This document shows positions 1-9,116 of a stretch of 64,000 nt of DNA, one piece after another. The position numbers and the translations under genes are program-made. Every line of letters begins with the position of its first letter. Position 1 is the stretch's first letter. Source of the stretch: Pseudomonadaceae bacterium (GTDB lineage Bacteria; Pseudomonadota; Gammaproteobacteria; Pseudomonadales; Azotimanducaceae); contig JANSXA010000001.1 of assembly GCA_024743175.1 (NCBI GenBank), positions 310,001 through 374,000 on the forward strand. Reading direction: 5' to 3'. The notes beneath the pieces were generated by a model. That model saw only the letters and a list, made by a program, of their open reading frames with translations. It was not told the origin of the DNA and ran no database searches.

Positions 1-705
1 GGAAGGTGTAATGGGATACCAGGCGCACACCGTGGCACCGCCGTAGATGGACCCCAGACCAGCTGCAGCGTTGCCATCCACCATGATGCGGTCACCAACT
101 TTGTCAGAGCGACGTACCTGTATTGGCAGCGGCGCATCGAGGTAGTCATACGCATACTGGCGACCGATTTCCAGGGCCCGGATGTTTGGTGCAATCAGCG
201 CGTCTTTACCTTTGTACTGTGTTGCCACCATGCCGGTAATGACATCAAATTCGATATTTAACAAACCAGACAACGCACCCAGGTAGGTAATGTTCTTAAA
301 CAGGCTGCGCTGTTTGGGGTCGCTGAATTCCGGCAGCAACATGGTGGCAATAGGTATACCCACCTCGTGAATATCATCGCGACGCAGATGTTTGGGCAGG
401 GGCTTGGAGTTATCGTAAACCAGGTAGCCGCCGGGTTTAACCGAGGCGATGTCTTCAACCAGGGTTTCAGCATTCATAGGCACCATGATGTCGACACCTT
501 CGCGACGACCCATATACCCCTCTTCGCTGACGCGAACCTCAAACCAGGTCGGCAGTCCCTGAATGTTTGAAGGGAAAATGTTGCGTGTGGCCACCGGGAT
601 GCCCATGCGGAACAGCGCCTTTGCAAACATACCGTTTGCGCTGGCAGAGCCCGAGCCGTTGACGTTGGCGAAACGAATCACAAAATCGTTATAGCTGACA
701 CTCAT
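1..705 (-). CDS. korA: 2-oxoacid:acceptor (ferredoxin) oxidoreductase subunit alpha, 3' end outside window
   Basis: Partial gene; 235 codons are visible and it runs off the left edge. The start ATG (703-705) overlaps the stop of the upstream flavoprotein gene as ATGA, so the two are co-translated. The N-terminal part reads as the gamma-type domain of 2-oxoacid:ferredoxin oxidoreductases (FVIRFANVNGSGSASANGMF, then IPVATRNIFPSNIQGLPTWF). The visible end reaches CAWYPITP, the start of the alpha (pyrimidine-binding) domain. This is the fused gamma-alpha subunit that, with a thiamine-diphosphate beta subunit, oxidatively decarboxylates a 2-oxoacid to acyl-CoA and reduces ferredoxin. The beta gene is expected just beyond the edge. 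Substrate (2-oxoglutarate or another) cannot be fixed from this part. Confidence 0.85.
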   Translation of the reverse strand, partial: MSVSYNDFVIRFANVNGSGSASANGMFAKALFRMGIPVATRNIFPSNIQGLPTWFEVRVSEEGYMGRREGVDIMVPMNAETLVEDIASVKPGGYLVYDNSKPLPKHLRRDDIHEVGIPIATMLLPEFSDPKQRSLFKNITYLGALSGLLNIEFDVITGMVATQYKGKDALIAPNIRALEIGRQYAYDYLDAPLPIQVRRSDKVGDRIMVDGNAAAGLGSIYGGATVCAWYPITPS

Positions 706-2486
706 TCTGCATAAGATCCTAGTTGGGGAATGTGCACTACTGAGCGCTGCATATCCCAGGCATTGGTCGGACATCGTTCCGCACATAAACCGCAGTGCAG
801 GCAGACATCTTCGTCTTTCACCATGACTCTGCCGGTAGGTAGCTCATCAGATAGATAGAGATCCTGCTCCATATTCAGCGCAGGTGCGGTGAGCCGCTGA
901 CGGAGTTCCTGTTCCGGGGCTTTTTCGATGAAGGTAATGCAGTCCATCGGACAGATGTCGACACACGCATCACACTCAATACACAATTGGTCAGTGAAGA
1001 CAGTCTGCACATCACAGTTGAGGCATCGCTGAGCTTCCGCGGCGCCCAGTGCCTGATCAAAGCCCAGCTCAACTTCGACTTTGTAGTTGGATAATGCGGA
1101 CTGTTTCTCTACCAGAGGCACAGCGTAACGTGCCGACGCATCATGTTCGGCATCGTACGCCCATTCGTGAACACCCATCTTGGTAGACAGAAGATTAACC
1201 CCCTGGGGTGGCCGGTCTTTTTTAAGGTCTTTGCCTTCGCACAGCAGATGGATGCTGATGGCCGCCTGATGAGCATGAGCGGATGCCCAGATGATGTTCT
1301 CCGGACCAAACGCGCTGTCGCCACCAAAAAACACCTTGGGATGAGTAGATTGCAGGGTCACTTCATCCAGCACAGGACAATCCCATTTATCAAATTCCAT
1401 GCCGAGATCGCGTTCAATCCAGGGGCAGTGGTTGTCCTGGCCGATGGCCATGAGGATGTGGTCTGCTTCGATGAACTCGTCTGGCTCACCACTGGGTACA
1501 TATTTCAGTCGCCCGTCTTCGCCTTTGACCGGCTCTACACACTCAAACAGAACACCTTTCAGCTTGCCGTTCTCGTGCACAAATTCTTTTGGCGGGCGGT
1601 TATTGATGATGGGAATGCCTTCGCGCATGGCATCTTCTTTTTCCCACTCGGAAGCTTTCATGACCTCAAAGGCGGAACGCACAACAACTTTTACTGACTC
1701 AGCACCCATGCGCAAGGAGGTGCGGCAACAGTCCATGGCGGTGTTACCGCCGCCCATGACAATGACTTTGCCTTCGATGCTGGTGGTATGGCCAAAAGCA
1801 ACGCTGGACAACCAGTCGATGCCGATGTGGATATGATCATCAACGGCTTCCCGCCCGGGCAGTTCCAGGTCTCTGCCTCGCGGGGCGCCGGTGCCGATGA
1901 AATAGGCGTCAAAGTTCATGTCCAGCATGCTTTTCATGCTGGTGATCTCCTGCCCGAAGTGGCACTCCACACCCATGTTAAGAATCTGCTCAACTTCTTC
2001 ATCCAGCACTTCTACCGGCAATCGAAATGCAGGGATCTGGCTGCGCATGAAACCGCCGCCTTTGCTGTCTTTCTCAAACAAATGCACTTCGTAACCCAGC
2101 GGCAGCAGATCGCGAGCCACCGCAAGTGACGCCGGGCCCGCGCCGATCAGGGCAATACGTCTGCCGTTTTTCTGTGTCGGCACCCGCGGCATGAATGCAG
2201 ATATGTCACCTTTGTTGTCTGCAGCAACGCGCTTCAGACGGCAGATGGCAACGGGCTTTTCTTCGGTACGAACGCGCCGACAGGCAGGCTCACAGGGACG
2301 GTCGCAGGTACGCCCGAGAATGCCGGGAAAAACGTTAGAGTCCCAGTTCAGCATATAAGCTTCTGTGTAACGTTCCTGAGCAATCAGGCGTATGTATTCG
2401 GGTACCGGGGTATGCGCTGGGCAAGCGTACTGGCAATCGACAACTTTATGGAAATACTGCGGATCTGAGATGTCAGTGGGTTGCAT
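702..2486 (-). CDS. FAD-dependent GltD-like oxidoreductase with C-terminal 2[4Fe-4S] ferredoxin domain
   Basis: 594 aa. It has an N-terminal cysteine-rich Fe-S region (DCQYACPAHTPVP near residue 18; RTCDRPCEPACRR near 60) as in the glutamate synthase small subunit. An FAD GxGxxG motif follows (IGAGPASLAVARDL, about 113), then an NAD(P) motif (MGGGNTAMDCCRTS, about 244). The C-terminus has two ferredoxin clusters (CIECDACVDICP, about 505; CLHCGLCAERCP, about 565). It lies directly upstream of, and overlaps, the 2-oxoacid oxidoreductase alpha gene. I infer that it passes electrons between that enzyme's Fe-S chain and NAD(P). It is longer than ordinary GltD (about 470 aa) because of the ferredoxin tail. 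The following 170 bp to the next gene hold no gene and are the likely promoter region. Confidence 0.88.
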   Translation of the reverse strand: MQPTDISDPQYFHKVVDCQYACPAHTPVPEYIRLIAQERYTEAYMLNWDSNVFPGILGRTCDRPCEPACRRVRTEEKPVAICRLKRVAADNKGDISAFMPRVPTQKNGRRIALIGAGPASLAVARDLLPLGYEVHLFEKDSKGGGFMRSQIPAFRLPVEVLDEEVEQILNMGVECHFGQEITSMKSMLDMNFDAYFIGTGAPRGRDLELPGREAVDDHIHIGIDWLSSVAFGHTTSIEGKVIVMGGGNTAMDCCRTSLRMGAESVKVVVRSAFEVMKASEWEKEDAMREGIPIINNRPPKEFVHENGKLKGVLFECVEPVKGEDGRLKYVPSGEPDEFIEADHILMAIGQDNHCPWIERDLGMEFDKWDCPVLDEVTLQSTHPKVFFGGDSAFGPENIIWASAHAHQAAISIHLLCEGKDLKKDRPPQGVNLLSTKMGVHEWAYDAEHDASARYAVPLVEKQSALSNYKVEVELGFDQALGAAEAQRCLNCDVQTVFTDQLCIECDACVDICPMDCITFIEKAPEQELRQRLTAPALNMEQDLYLSDELPTGRVMVKDEDVCLHCGLCAERCPTNAWDMQRSVVHIPQLGSYAE

Positions 2487-2656
2487 TGTCTGTGCTCGTT
2501 GATGGCTTCTTTTTTCTGCGTGCCGAGACTTTAACTGTTTTACACCGGTGCTGGCTAGTGTTTGACAATTCCGCGGCGCAACTGGCTTTGGCGGCGGTTA
2601 CCATGGAGCCTTTGAACACTTATCCACAGCTTATTAACAGCTTTGATTTACAGTGC

Positions 2657-3775
2657 TCACGGGGTCTGCACGGCTAACGGATCAACCCTTAGCTGGCGTA
2701 ACAGATCCGTCCCCAGCAGACCATCTATACCCGGCAGATTAACGGGTAATTCCAGCACTCTTAGGTCGGTAAACACGCGACCTTCAACAAGAATTTCCGG
2801 CACCGTGTAGATCCCGGTGGTCACCAGACCGCCGGCGGTTCTCACCGTAGCTTCCTCCGGCAGGCGTCGAGCCGCCAGAGAGCGCAGGGCTGATCTGGTC
2901 AGGCTGGTGACGTTGGCACCGGTATCCACCAGCAGGGTGACAGCAAGGCCCGTGGGTGCAACGGCAGCAGACAGCAGTCGATCACCGTCTTTGCGAAATG
3001 TAATGGTTGTCTGCGCCTGCAGAATCTGCTCTTCCAGGGTATCAAGCTCATCTTGAGAAACATCGCTGGTACCGGTTTGTGCCAGAATGTGCAGCGCCTC
3101 GTCGTGCTGTTTGTATTGTGCCAGCGCACGTGCCCACTGATACCTGAAAAGATCACTGGCAGGTACACGCAGACTCACGTGTTGCCAGAAAGCGGCACGC
3201 TCAGCTAACGCTCCGCGGGTGCGCAGTTCGTTGTCGATGACATTAATAATCTGCTCAGCGGCACGTTTTGCTCTGGCGTATTGCACCGGTTCAAGCGGTT
3301 GAGCAAGCAAACTGAACAGTGTTTCCAGCGCCCCTTCGCGCAGGCCGCTGACCTGCTGCAGATCGCTTAACAGAAATAGCGCCTGAATATCATCACTCTG
3401 CTGGTCGAGATAAGCGCGCAGCACGCTGCGCATTGCCAGTGCATCGTACTTGTTCACCTGCCGCGACATGGAATTTACCAGCGCCATACCCTGCTCTTTA
3501 CTGACGCTCTGGGCACGTTCATCAAACCATCTCTCGAGCGCAAACCAGGCGCCGTTTTCCAGCAATGTGGCGAAGACCTCAGAGCTATCGGGTGTCGTTG
3601 CCTGCTCCAGGGCAATGTCCTGAGTTGGTGGTGAAATCCCATTGTGGGACGTGTTATTCACAACTGTGGCGACAGGTGATTCATTCAACCGCGAACTGCC
3701 CTGCCAGAACCCAAGGGCATAGACCGCTGCCAGCACAGCCAGCACTAAAAATAATTGAATTCCTCTACCTGACAT
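2657..3775 (-). CDS. Membrane-anchored retropepsin-like aspartic protease
   Basis: 372 aa from the chosen ATG at 3775, which has AAGGTG 8 bases upstream and is followed at once by a membrane segment (GIQLFLVLAVLAAVYALGF). An in-frame ATG at 3814 is the alternative. The middle, residues about 60-250, is helical and TPR-like. The C-terminal domain carries the DTGA active-site motif (LLVDTGANVTSLT) and a downstream hydrophobic-Gly motif (GIDGLLGTDLLRQ), typical of single-lobed clan AA proteases that act as dimers. Topology implies a periplasmic protease domain. It is divergently transcribed from mfd, 73 bp away. The substrate is unknown. Confidence 0.8.
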   Translation of the reverse strand: MSGRGIQLFLVLAVLAAVYALGFWQGSSRLNESPVATVVNNTSHNGISPPTQDIALEQATTPDSSEVFATLLENGAWFALERWFDERAQSVSKEQGMALVNSMSRQVNKYDALAMRSVLRAYLDQQSDDIQALFLLSDLQQVSGLREGALETLFSLLAQPLEPVQYARAKRAAEQIINVIDNELRTRGALAERAAFWQHVSLRVPASDLFRYQWARALAQYKQHDEALHILAQTGTSDVSQDELDTLEEQILQAQTTITFRKDGDRLLSAAVAPTGLAVTLLVDTGANVTSLTRSALRSLAARRLPEEATVRTAGGLVTTGIYTVPEILVEGRVFTDLRVLELPVNLPGIDGLLGTDLLRQLRVDPLAVQTP

Positions 3776-3848
3776 CGCCACAGCACCTTGTTGAACGGTT
3801 AGAATAGCGCGCATCGAACGCCCTGAACTATCTGCAAACGGACACGCT

Positions 3849-6800
3849 TTGACAACCGCTGTTACTGCCTCATCTATCGCGCCTGGACTTGCCGGCGATA
3901 TACAACTGCCGGTAAAACCCGGGCAACAGCTCACCTGGAGCAATCTGCACGGCGTGGCAGACGCTTTGGCTGTGAATCAGGTCAGCGCTGCACAGCCGGG
4001 TCTGGTACTGGTGATCACGGCTAATTCTGCCCGCGCCCAGCGCTGGCAGAGTGCTCTTTCGCTGTTTGCAGGTCCTACAAACGCACCACTGCATTTCCCT
4101 GACTGGGAAACCCTTGCGTACGATGCGTTCTCGCCACATCAGGACATTACTTCAGAACGTTTATCGACCTTGCGGGATCTGCCCAAAATCACAAGCGGCG
4201 TGTTAACCGTACCCGTAACCACTCTGTTACAACGAATTTCGCCACCCAGCTACATTGCTGGCTCGGGTTTCGATTTTCAGGCCGGCCAGAGATTGGATAT
4301 TGCCACCCAGCGACGCGCGCTGGATTCAGCGGGTTATCAGAATACAGATACAGTCAGCGAACGAGGACAATATGCGGTCCGCGGATCTGTGCTGGATATT
4401 TATCCGATGGGCAGCGAGCTGCCGGTACGTCTGGATCTGTTCGACGACGAAATTGATACCCTGCGCACGTTTGACCCGGACACCCAGCGCACCATCGAAA
4501 AAATTGATCGACTGGACCTGTTACCTGCAAAAGAATTCCCCTTTAACGAGGCGGCTATCGCCCGCTTTCGCGATCAGTGGCACAACACGTTTAACGTAGA
4601 TGTGCGCAGATGCAGTGTTTATCAGGATGTCTCCAGCGGTATAGTGCCAAATGGTATTGAATACTATCTGCCGTTTTTCTTTGATGAATTGGGCACCCTG
4701 TTCGACTTCCTCCCCGAAAATGTACTGTTAGTCGTGGAAGAAGGTGTTATCGAGGCGGCACAACATCAGATTGAAGACACCGAGCTTCGCTATGAATCGT
4801 TGCGACATGATATCGAACGGCCAATCCTGCCACCGCGGCAGTTGTTTATGGCGATAGATGAGTTGCATGCGCATCTGAATACTTTACCGCGGATAAACCT
4901 CAGTACTTCCCCAGGCAAACATGGCCAGGCTTTCAACAGTCATATTTTACCCGAGCTGACCTTCAGCCCGCGTGCTAAAGATCCTGCTGAGAAGCTGAAG
5001 GACTTTGTAGCGCAGGTGCAGCAACCGATTCTGTTTGTTGCGGAGTCGGCGGGGCGTCGTGAGGTGTTTGACGAGCTGCTGCGAAAAGCCGGCATACAAA
5101 CCCACGTGGTCAGCGACTTTGCAACGTACCAGCAATCCCGCGACCACTGTATCAGCGTTGCGGAACTGGACGAAGGCCTGTATGTCGATGGCGCTGTCAT
5201 TATCACTGAAGCAGACGTGCTGGGTTCCCGACAGACCGACCCACGACGTGAGGCCGGCGCAAGGGTTATTGATCCAGACCTGCTGGTGCGGAACCTCACT
5301 GAGCTGACCATAGGCGCTCCGGTTGTACACATTGAACACGGCGTTGGCAGATATGTTGGGCTGCAGATTCTCACCATCGATGACGAACAGCACGAATTCC
5401 TGACGCTGATTTATGCAGACGACGCCAAACTCTACGTCCCGGTAACTTCTCTGCATCTCATCAGCCGCTATTCAGGCAGCGATGAAGGCCACGCCCCACT
5501 CCATCGCCTGGGTTCTGATCAGTGGGAAAAGGCGAAACGTAAAGCTGCAGAAAAAGTTGTAGATGTGGCTGCAGAACTGCTCGACATCTACGCACGCCGC
5601 GAGTTGCGCACGTCGTTCCAGTTTAATCTGAATCAGCAGGAGTATGACAAGTTTGCCAACGAGTTCCCTTTTGAAGTAACCCTTGACCAGCAGCGCGCCA
5701 TCGAAGACACGTTGACAGACATGACAACGCTGCGGGCGATGGACCGGCTGATTTGTGGCGATGTAGGTTTTGGCAAAACTGAAGTGGCAATGCGCGCGGC
5801 ATTTGTTGCTGTCCAGAATGGCAAACAGGTTGCGGTACTGGTGCCCACTACCCTGCTCGCCCAGCAGCACGAAGACAGCTTCCGCGATCGATTTGCCAGC
5901 TGGCCCGTGTCCGTAGAAGGTGTCAGCCGACTGCGATCACCTGCGGAGATCGGTGCAATCACAGACCGCTTGCGTAGCGGCAAGCTCGACATTCTGATTG
6001 GCACACACAAACTACTCGCAGATGATTTTAAATTTAAAGACCTGGGTCTGATTGTCATTGATGAAGAACATCGATTTGGGGTGCGACAGAAAGAGCGGCT
6101 TAAAGCCATGCGTGCTGAAGTTGACATTCTGACGCTGACCGCCACCCCGATACCACGAACCCTGAACATGTCGCTTTCCGGTATTCGCGATCTGTCGATA
6201 ATTGCAACGCCACCGGCAAAACGTCTGTCGATAAAAACCTTTGTTCAGCAGAAGCACAAACATCAGATCAAAGAAGCGATCAGTCGCGAACTCGCTCGAG
6301 GTGGTCAGGTATTCCTGCTGCATAATGAAGTACGCAATATCGAGGCAGCTGCAGAAGAAATTGCCGATCTTGTACCTGAAGCGCGCATTGGTGTTGGCCA
6401 TGGCCAGATGCCAAAAAGAGATCTTGAGCAGGTTATGTCGGACTTTTACCATCGCCGCTTAAATGTTCTGGTTTGTACAACCATCATTGAAACAGGTCTG
6501 GATGTGCCCAATGCGAATACCATCATCATTGAGCGTGCTGACAAGTTTGGTCTGGCGCAACTGCACCAGCTGCGTGGTCGGGTGGGCCGCAGTCATCGCC
6601 AGGCGTATGCTTATCTGTTGACCCCGCATCCCAAGTCGATGACCGCGGATGCCAAGAAACGTCTTGATGCGATTGAAGCCTCGGGGGAGTTAGGTATTGG
6701 CTTTACACTGGCCACACACGACATGGAAATTCGCGGTGCCGGGGAGCTTCTGGGTGACGATCAGTCCGGGCAGATTGAGTCCATCGGTTTCTCGTTATAT

Positions 6801-7331
6801 ATGGAATTGCTGGAACGTGCAGTGTCTGCCATGCGATCCGGTCAATCACCCAGCGTCAACAACCCTCTGGAACCCGTCAGTCAGGAAGTCAACCTGCATG
6901 CTGCAACGCTGATCCCGGAAGACTATCTGCCGGATGTACATACCCGCCTGATTCTTTACAAGCGTATCAGTGCAGCAAAAACTCAGAACCAGCTTGACGA
7001 TCTGCAGGTTGAGATTATTGATAGATTTGGACTTCTACCTCTGCCCTTAAAACGCCTGTTTGCCGTCACTGGATTGAAACTGGCCAGTCAGTCGCTTGGG
7101 TTAGCGAAGCTTGATATCGGGCCGGAACGCGGCAAACTCGAATTCAATCAGGCCACCAAGGTGGACCCTATAAAAATTGTTAACCTCGTACAACGACAGC
7201 CGAACAGCTACAAAATGGAAGGCGCCGCAGTCCTGCGTGTGATTCAGGACCTGCCTGACTTTGATCAACGTGTCGCATTTGCGCAACGTCTGTTAAACGA
7301 TCTGATGCCGGACATAGAGGCAGCCGCATGA
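3849..7331 (+). CDS. mfd: Transcription-repair coupling factor
   Basis: 1160 aa, close to E. coli Mfd (1148). It displaces RNA polymerase stalled at DNA lesions and recruits UvrA. Visible parts are the UvrB-homology N-terminal region, an RNA polymerase-interaction domain around residues 480-560 (IGAPVVHIEHGVGRYVGLQ), and RecG-like helicase motifs. These include Walker A GDVGFGKTE near 637, DEEHRFGV near 737, TATPIPRTLNMSLSGIRD, and RGRVGRSHRQAYAYLL, followed by the TRCF C-terminal domain. The start is the TTG at 3849; no ATG lies nearby and no strong ribosome site is visible. The stop overlaps the csiV start as ATGA, the gene order also found in Pseudomonas. Confidence 0.97.
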   Translation: MTTAVTASSIAPGLAGDIQLPVKPGQQLTWSNLHGVADALAVNQVSAAQPGLVLVITANSARAQRWQSALSLFAGPTNAPLHFPDWETLAYDAFSPHQDITSERLSTLRDLPKITSGVLTVPVTTLLQRISPPSYIAGSGFDFQAGQRLDIATQRRALDSAGYQNTDTVSERGQYAVRGSVLDIYPMGSELPVRLDLFDDEIDTLRTFDPDTQRTIEKIDRLDLLPAKEFPFNEAAIARFRDQWHNTFNVDVRRCSVYQDVSSGIVPNGIEYYLPFFFDELGTLFDFLPENVLLVVEEGVIEAAQHQIEDTELRYESLRHDIERPILPPRQLFMAIDELHAHLNTLPRINLSTSPGKHGQAFNSHILPELTFSPRAKDPAEKLKDFVAQVQQPILFVAESAGRREVFDELLRKAGIQTHVVSDFATYQQSRDHCISVAELDEGLYVDGAVIITEADVLGSRQTDPRREAGARVIDPDLLVRNLTELTIGAPVVHIEHGVGRYVGLQILTIDDEQHEFLTLIYADDAKLYVPVTSLHLISRYSGSDEGHAPLHRLGSDQWEKAKRKAAEKVVDVAAELLDIYARRELRTSFQFNLNQQEYDKFANEFPFEVTLDQQRAIEDTLTDMTTLRAMDRLICGDVGFGKTEVAMRAAFVAVQNGKQVAVLVPTTLLAQQHEDSFRDRFASWPVSVEGVSRLRSPAEIGAITDRLRSGKLDILIGTHKLLADDFKFKDLGLIVIDEEHRFGVRQKERLKAMRAEVDILTLTATPIPRTLNMSLSGIRDLSIIATPPAKRLSIKTFVQQKHKHQIKEAISRELARGGQVFLLHNEVRNIEAAAEEIADLVPEARIGVGHGQMPKRDLEQVMSDFYHRRLNVLVCTTIIETGLDVPNANTIIIERADKFGLAQLHQLRGRVGRSHRQAYAYLLTPHPKSMTADAKKRLDAIEASGELGIGFTLATHDMEIRGAGELLGDDQSGQIESIGFSLYMELLERAVSAMRSGQSPSVNNPLEPVSQEVNLHAATLIPEDYLPDVHTRLILYKRISAAKTQNQLDDLQVEIIDRFGLLPLPLKRLFAVTGLKLASQSLGLAKLDIGPERGKLEFNQATKVDPIKIVNLVQRQPNSYKMEGAAVLRVIQDLPDFDQRVAFAQRLLNDLMPDIEAAA

Positions 7332-8386
7332 GCATAAAACCAAGTACTGTTATCACCGCGTTGATCCTGTTCTGTTGCAGCGCTGGCGTGCAGGGCGCTG
7401 ATCTTGAAGATCAGCTGCAGGCACGCTGGTTTGAGATTGAAATTCTGGTTTTTGAACGGCTCGACGTATTGGATGTGAATGTTGATGAAAAACTGACATT
7501 ACGTCGCCCGCGCAGCTGGCCGGAAAACCTTCTGGAGGTGATTGACCCTTCTGCCCTGGCACAGGCTGCAGGCACAGACATGAGCCTGTCTGAACTGCTG
7601 GCGCCAAACCCCTACTGCCTCGGATACCCGCAACTGCGCGAACAGGATCCACAGCGCCCTCTACTCGAGCTGGAAAACAGCTTTGGTGATAACCGGGCGG
7701 TTGTCGTCGAAGAGCGAAATCAGGCAGAAGATTCAGAGGCTGTCACGCCAGAAGGCTCCCCGCAACAGCAAGGATCTGAAGCGCTGGCTGAAGTGCCTGC
7801 CGATGCGCCTGCCAATGCGCCGGCCTTAGCCCCTACAGCCCGCGAGCTGCTACTCCGGGAGATAGACGCAATTGAGCAGGGCTTATTCTCCAGCAGCTAC
7901 ACCTGGTTGCCAACCAGCGCACTGAATGACGATGTAAAGTCGATAAATCGTCAGAGGACCCTGCGCCCGTTGATACACAAGCGCTGGCGAGCACCGGTGC
8001 CCGCACGGGACGCACCCCAACCAATCTATATTGCATTGCCGATTGATCAGCGTTCGCCGGCAACTCTTACCGGCTATCCGCGTATCGAGGGATATATCGA
8101 TGTGACCGTCAGTCGTTACCTGCACTTTGCGACAACGTTGTGGTACCACGCGGACACCCTCGGTGCGGATCCAATCATGATGCCGTTTAACCCTATTTAT
8201 ACAAGCAGGTTCGATCCGTTTACATCAGAACCCTACATGCAGTTGCAGGAAAGTCGGCGATTGCGCAGTGGCGATCTGCATTACCTTGACCACCCGAAAA
8301 TGGGCGTGCTGGTCATTATAGAACCGGTCACTTTGCCGCAGAACCTGCAGGATCGCTGGCAGGCGCTTGAGGCGTCAGGCGGCTAG
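7328..8386 (+). CDS. csiV: CsiV-family periplasmic protein
   Basis: 352 aa with a clear signal peptide (cleavage likely after SAGVQGA, about residue 24). The mature N-terminus reads RWFEIEILVFERL, the hallmark of this family. A Gln/Glu/Ala/Pro-rich linker spans about residues 120-185, and a conserved C-terminal part follows (PRIEGYIDVTVSRYLHF; HPKMGVLVIIEPV). In Vibrio cholerae CsiV supports the lipoprotein LpoA, which activates peptidoglycan synthase PBP1a. A role in envelope growth is therefore inferred here. It is translationally coupled to mfd (ATGA). Its end overlaps the convergent phosphorylase gene by 12 bp. Confidence 0.85.
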   Translation: MSIKPSTVITALILFCCSAGVQGADLEDQLQARWFEIEILVFERLDVLDVNVDEKLTLRRPRSWPENLLEVIDPSALAQAAGTDMSLSELLAPNPYCLGYPQLREQDPQRPLLELENSFGDNRAVVVEERNQAEDSEAVTPEGSPQQQGSEALAEVPADAPANAPALAPTARELLLREIDAIEQGLFSSSYTWLPTSALNDDVKSINRQRTLRPLIHKRWRAPVPARDAPQPIYIALPIDQRSPATLTGYPRIEGYIDVTVSRYLHFATTLWYHADTLGADPIMMPFNPIYTSRFDPFTSEPYMQLQESRRLRSGDLHYLDHPKMGVLVIIEPVTLPQNLQDRWQALEASGG

Positions 8387-9079
8387 CTGGTTTAACACTT
8401 CCACCATGCGCGCGCCTCCGGTGGCTGAAATCTCTGCAAGTGCCTGCATGTCTATGACGTCATCGGACACCCCGGCAGCAGGATTAACGACAAGACATAA
8501 CGCCGCAAAGGGTATTTCAAGTTCTCTTGCCAGGGCAGTTTCGGGCATTCCGGTCATGCCGACCAGCGTTGCGCCGTCCTGCGCCAGACGCTTTATCTCT
8601 GCTGCGGTTTCGAGACGCGGTCCTTGCGTGCACGCGTAGACGCCACCATCAAACAGTGATGCCTCTGCCCCCAGTAGCGCCTGTCGAAGCGCCTTATCGT
8701 AGGGTTCGGTGAATTCGATGTGACGGAGCTGATCGTCAAATGTGCTGGCACGCCCCCAGCTGTAGTCGATCAGCTGATCAGGCACAACCAGCTGACCCAC
8801 AGCCAGCACCGGATCCACGCTGCCCACCGTGTAAGTACCTAACAGACCGTCCACAGCAAGACTGTGCATTAACCAGGTGTTTGCCCGGTAGTTGATCTGG
8901 TGCGGTGCAAATTCGTGTTGCTCACCATGTCTGGACATGAGCAGATATTCGTATTCGCCAACCGTATATTTACACGGTGCGGCTGAGGCACTTCCCCATG
9001 GTGTTTGCAGATCCACAGGCATCTTTTCCGCCGTTATCGGCAAAGGGGAAGATCCGACAAATACACCGATACGAGGCAT
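8375..9079 (-). CDS. S-methyl-5'-thioinosine / 5'-methylthioadenosine phosphorylase
   Basis: 234 aa, a purine nucleoside phosphorylase of the MTAP/PNP family. Family features include the N-terminal phosphate-binding segment (GVFVGSSPLP), SRHGEQHEFAPHQINYRAN, YACTQGPRLETAAEI, and MTGMPETALARELEIPFA, where the Met contacts the ribosyl group. The Pseudomonas gene in the same neighbourhood (after mfd and a CsiV gene) encodes methylthioinosine phosphorylase, which releases hypoxanthine from deaminated methylthioadenosine. I favour that activity but cannot exclude adenosine-type specificity. It is the last gene of a minus-strand run, 37 bp after the phosphoribosyltransferase-like gene. Confidence 0.85.
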   Translation of the reverse strand: MPRIGVFVGSSPLPITAEKMPVDLQTPWGSASAAPCKYTVGEYEYLLMSRHGEQHEFAPHQINYRANTWLMHSLAVDGLLGTYTVGSVDPVLAVGQLVVPDQLIDYSWGRASTFDDQLRHIEFTEPYDKALRQALLGAEASLFDGGVYACTQGPRLETAAEIKRLAQDGATLVGMTGMPETALARELEIPFAALCLVVNPAAGVSDDVIDMQALAEISATGGARMVEVLNQLAA

Positions 9080-9116
9080 GCAAAACTCCTGTTGGTCCGT
9101 TCAGATTTTTAAATGT

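Noticed and set aside
1143-1697. Plus-strand frame of 184 codons opposite the flavoprotein gene
   Set aside because: No domain recognisable, and the opposite strand has an unambiguous conserved protein.
2620-2628. Perfect DnaA box TTATCCACA upstream of the flavoprotein gene
   Set aside because: Single 9-base site with no cluster, no AT-rich unwinding tract and no replication genes nearby; expected about once by chance in a window of this size.
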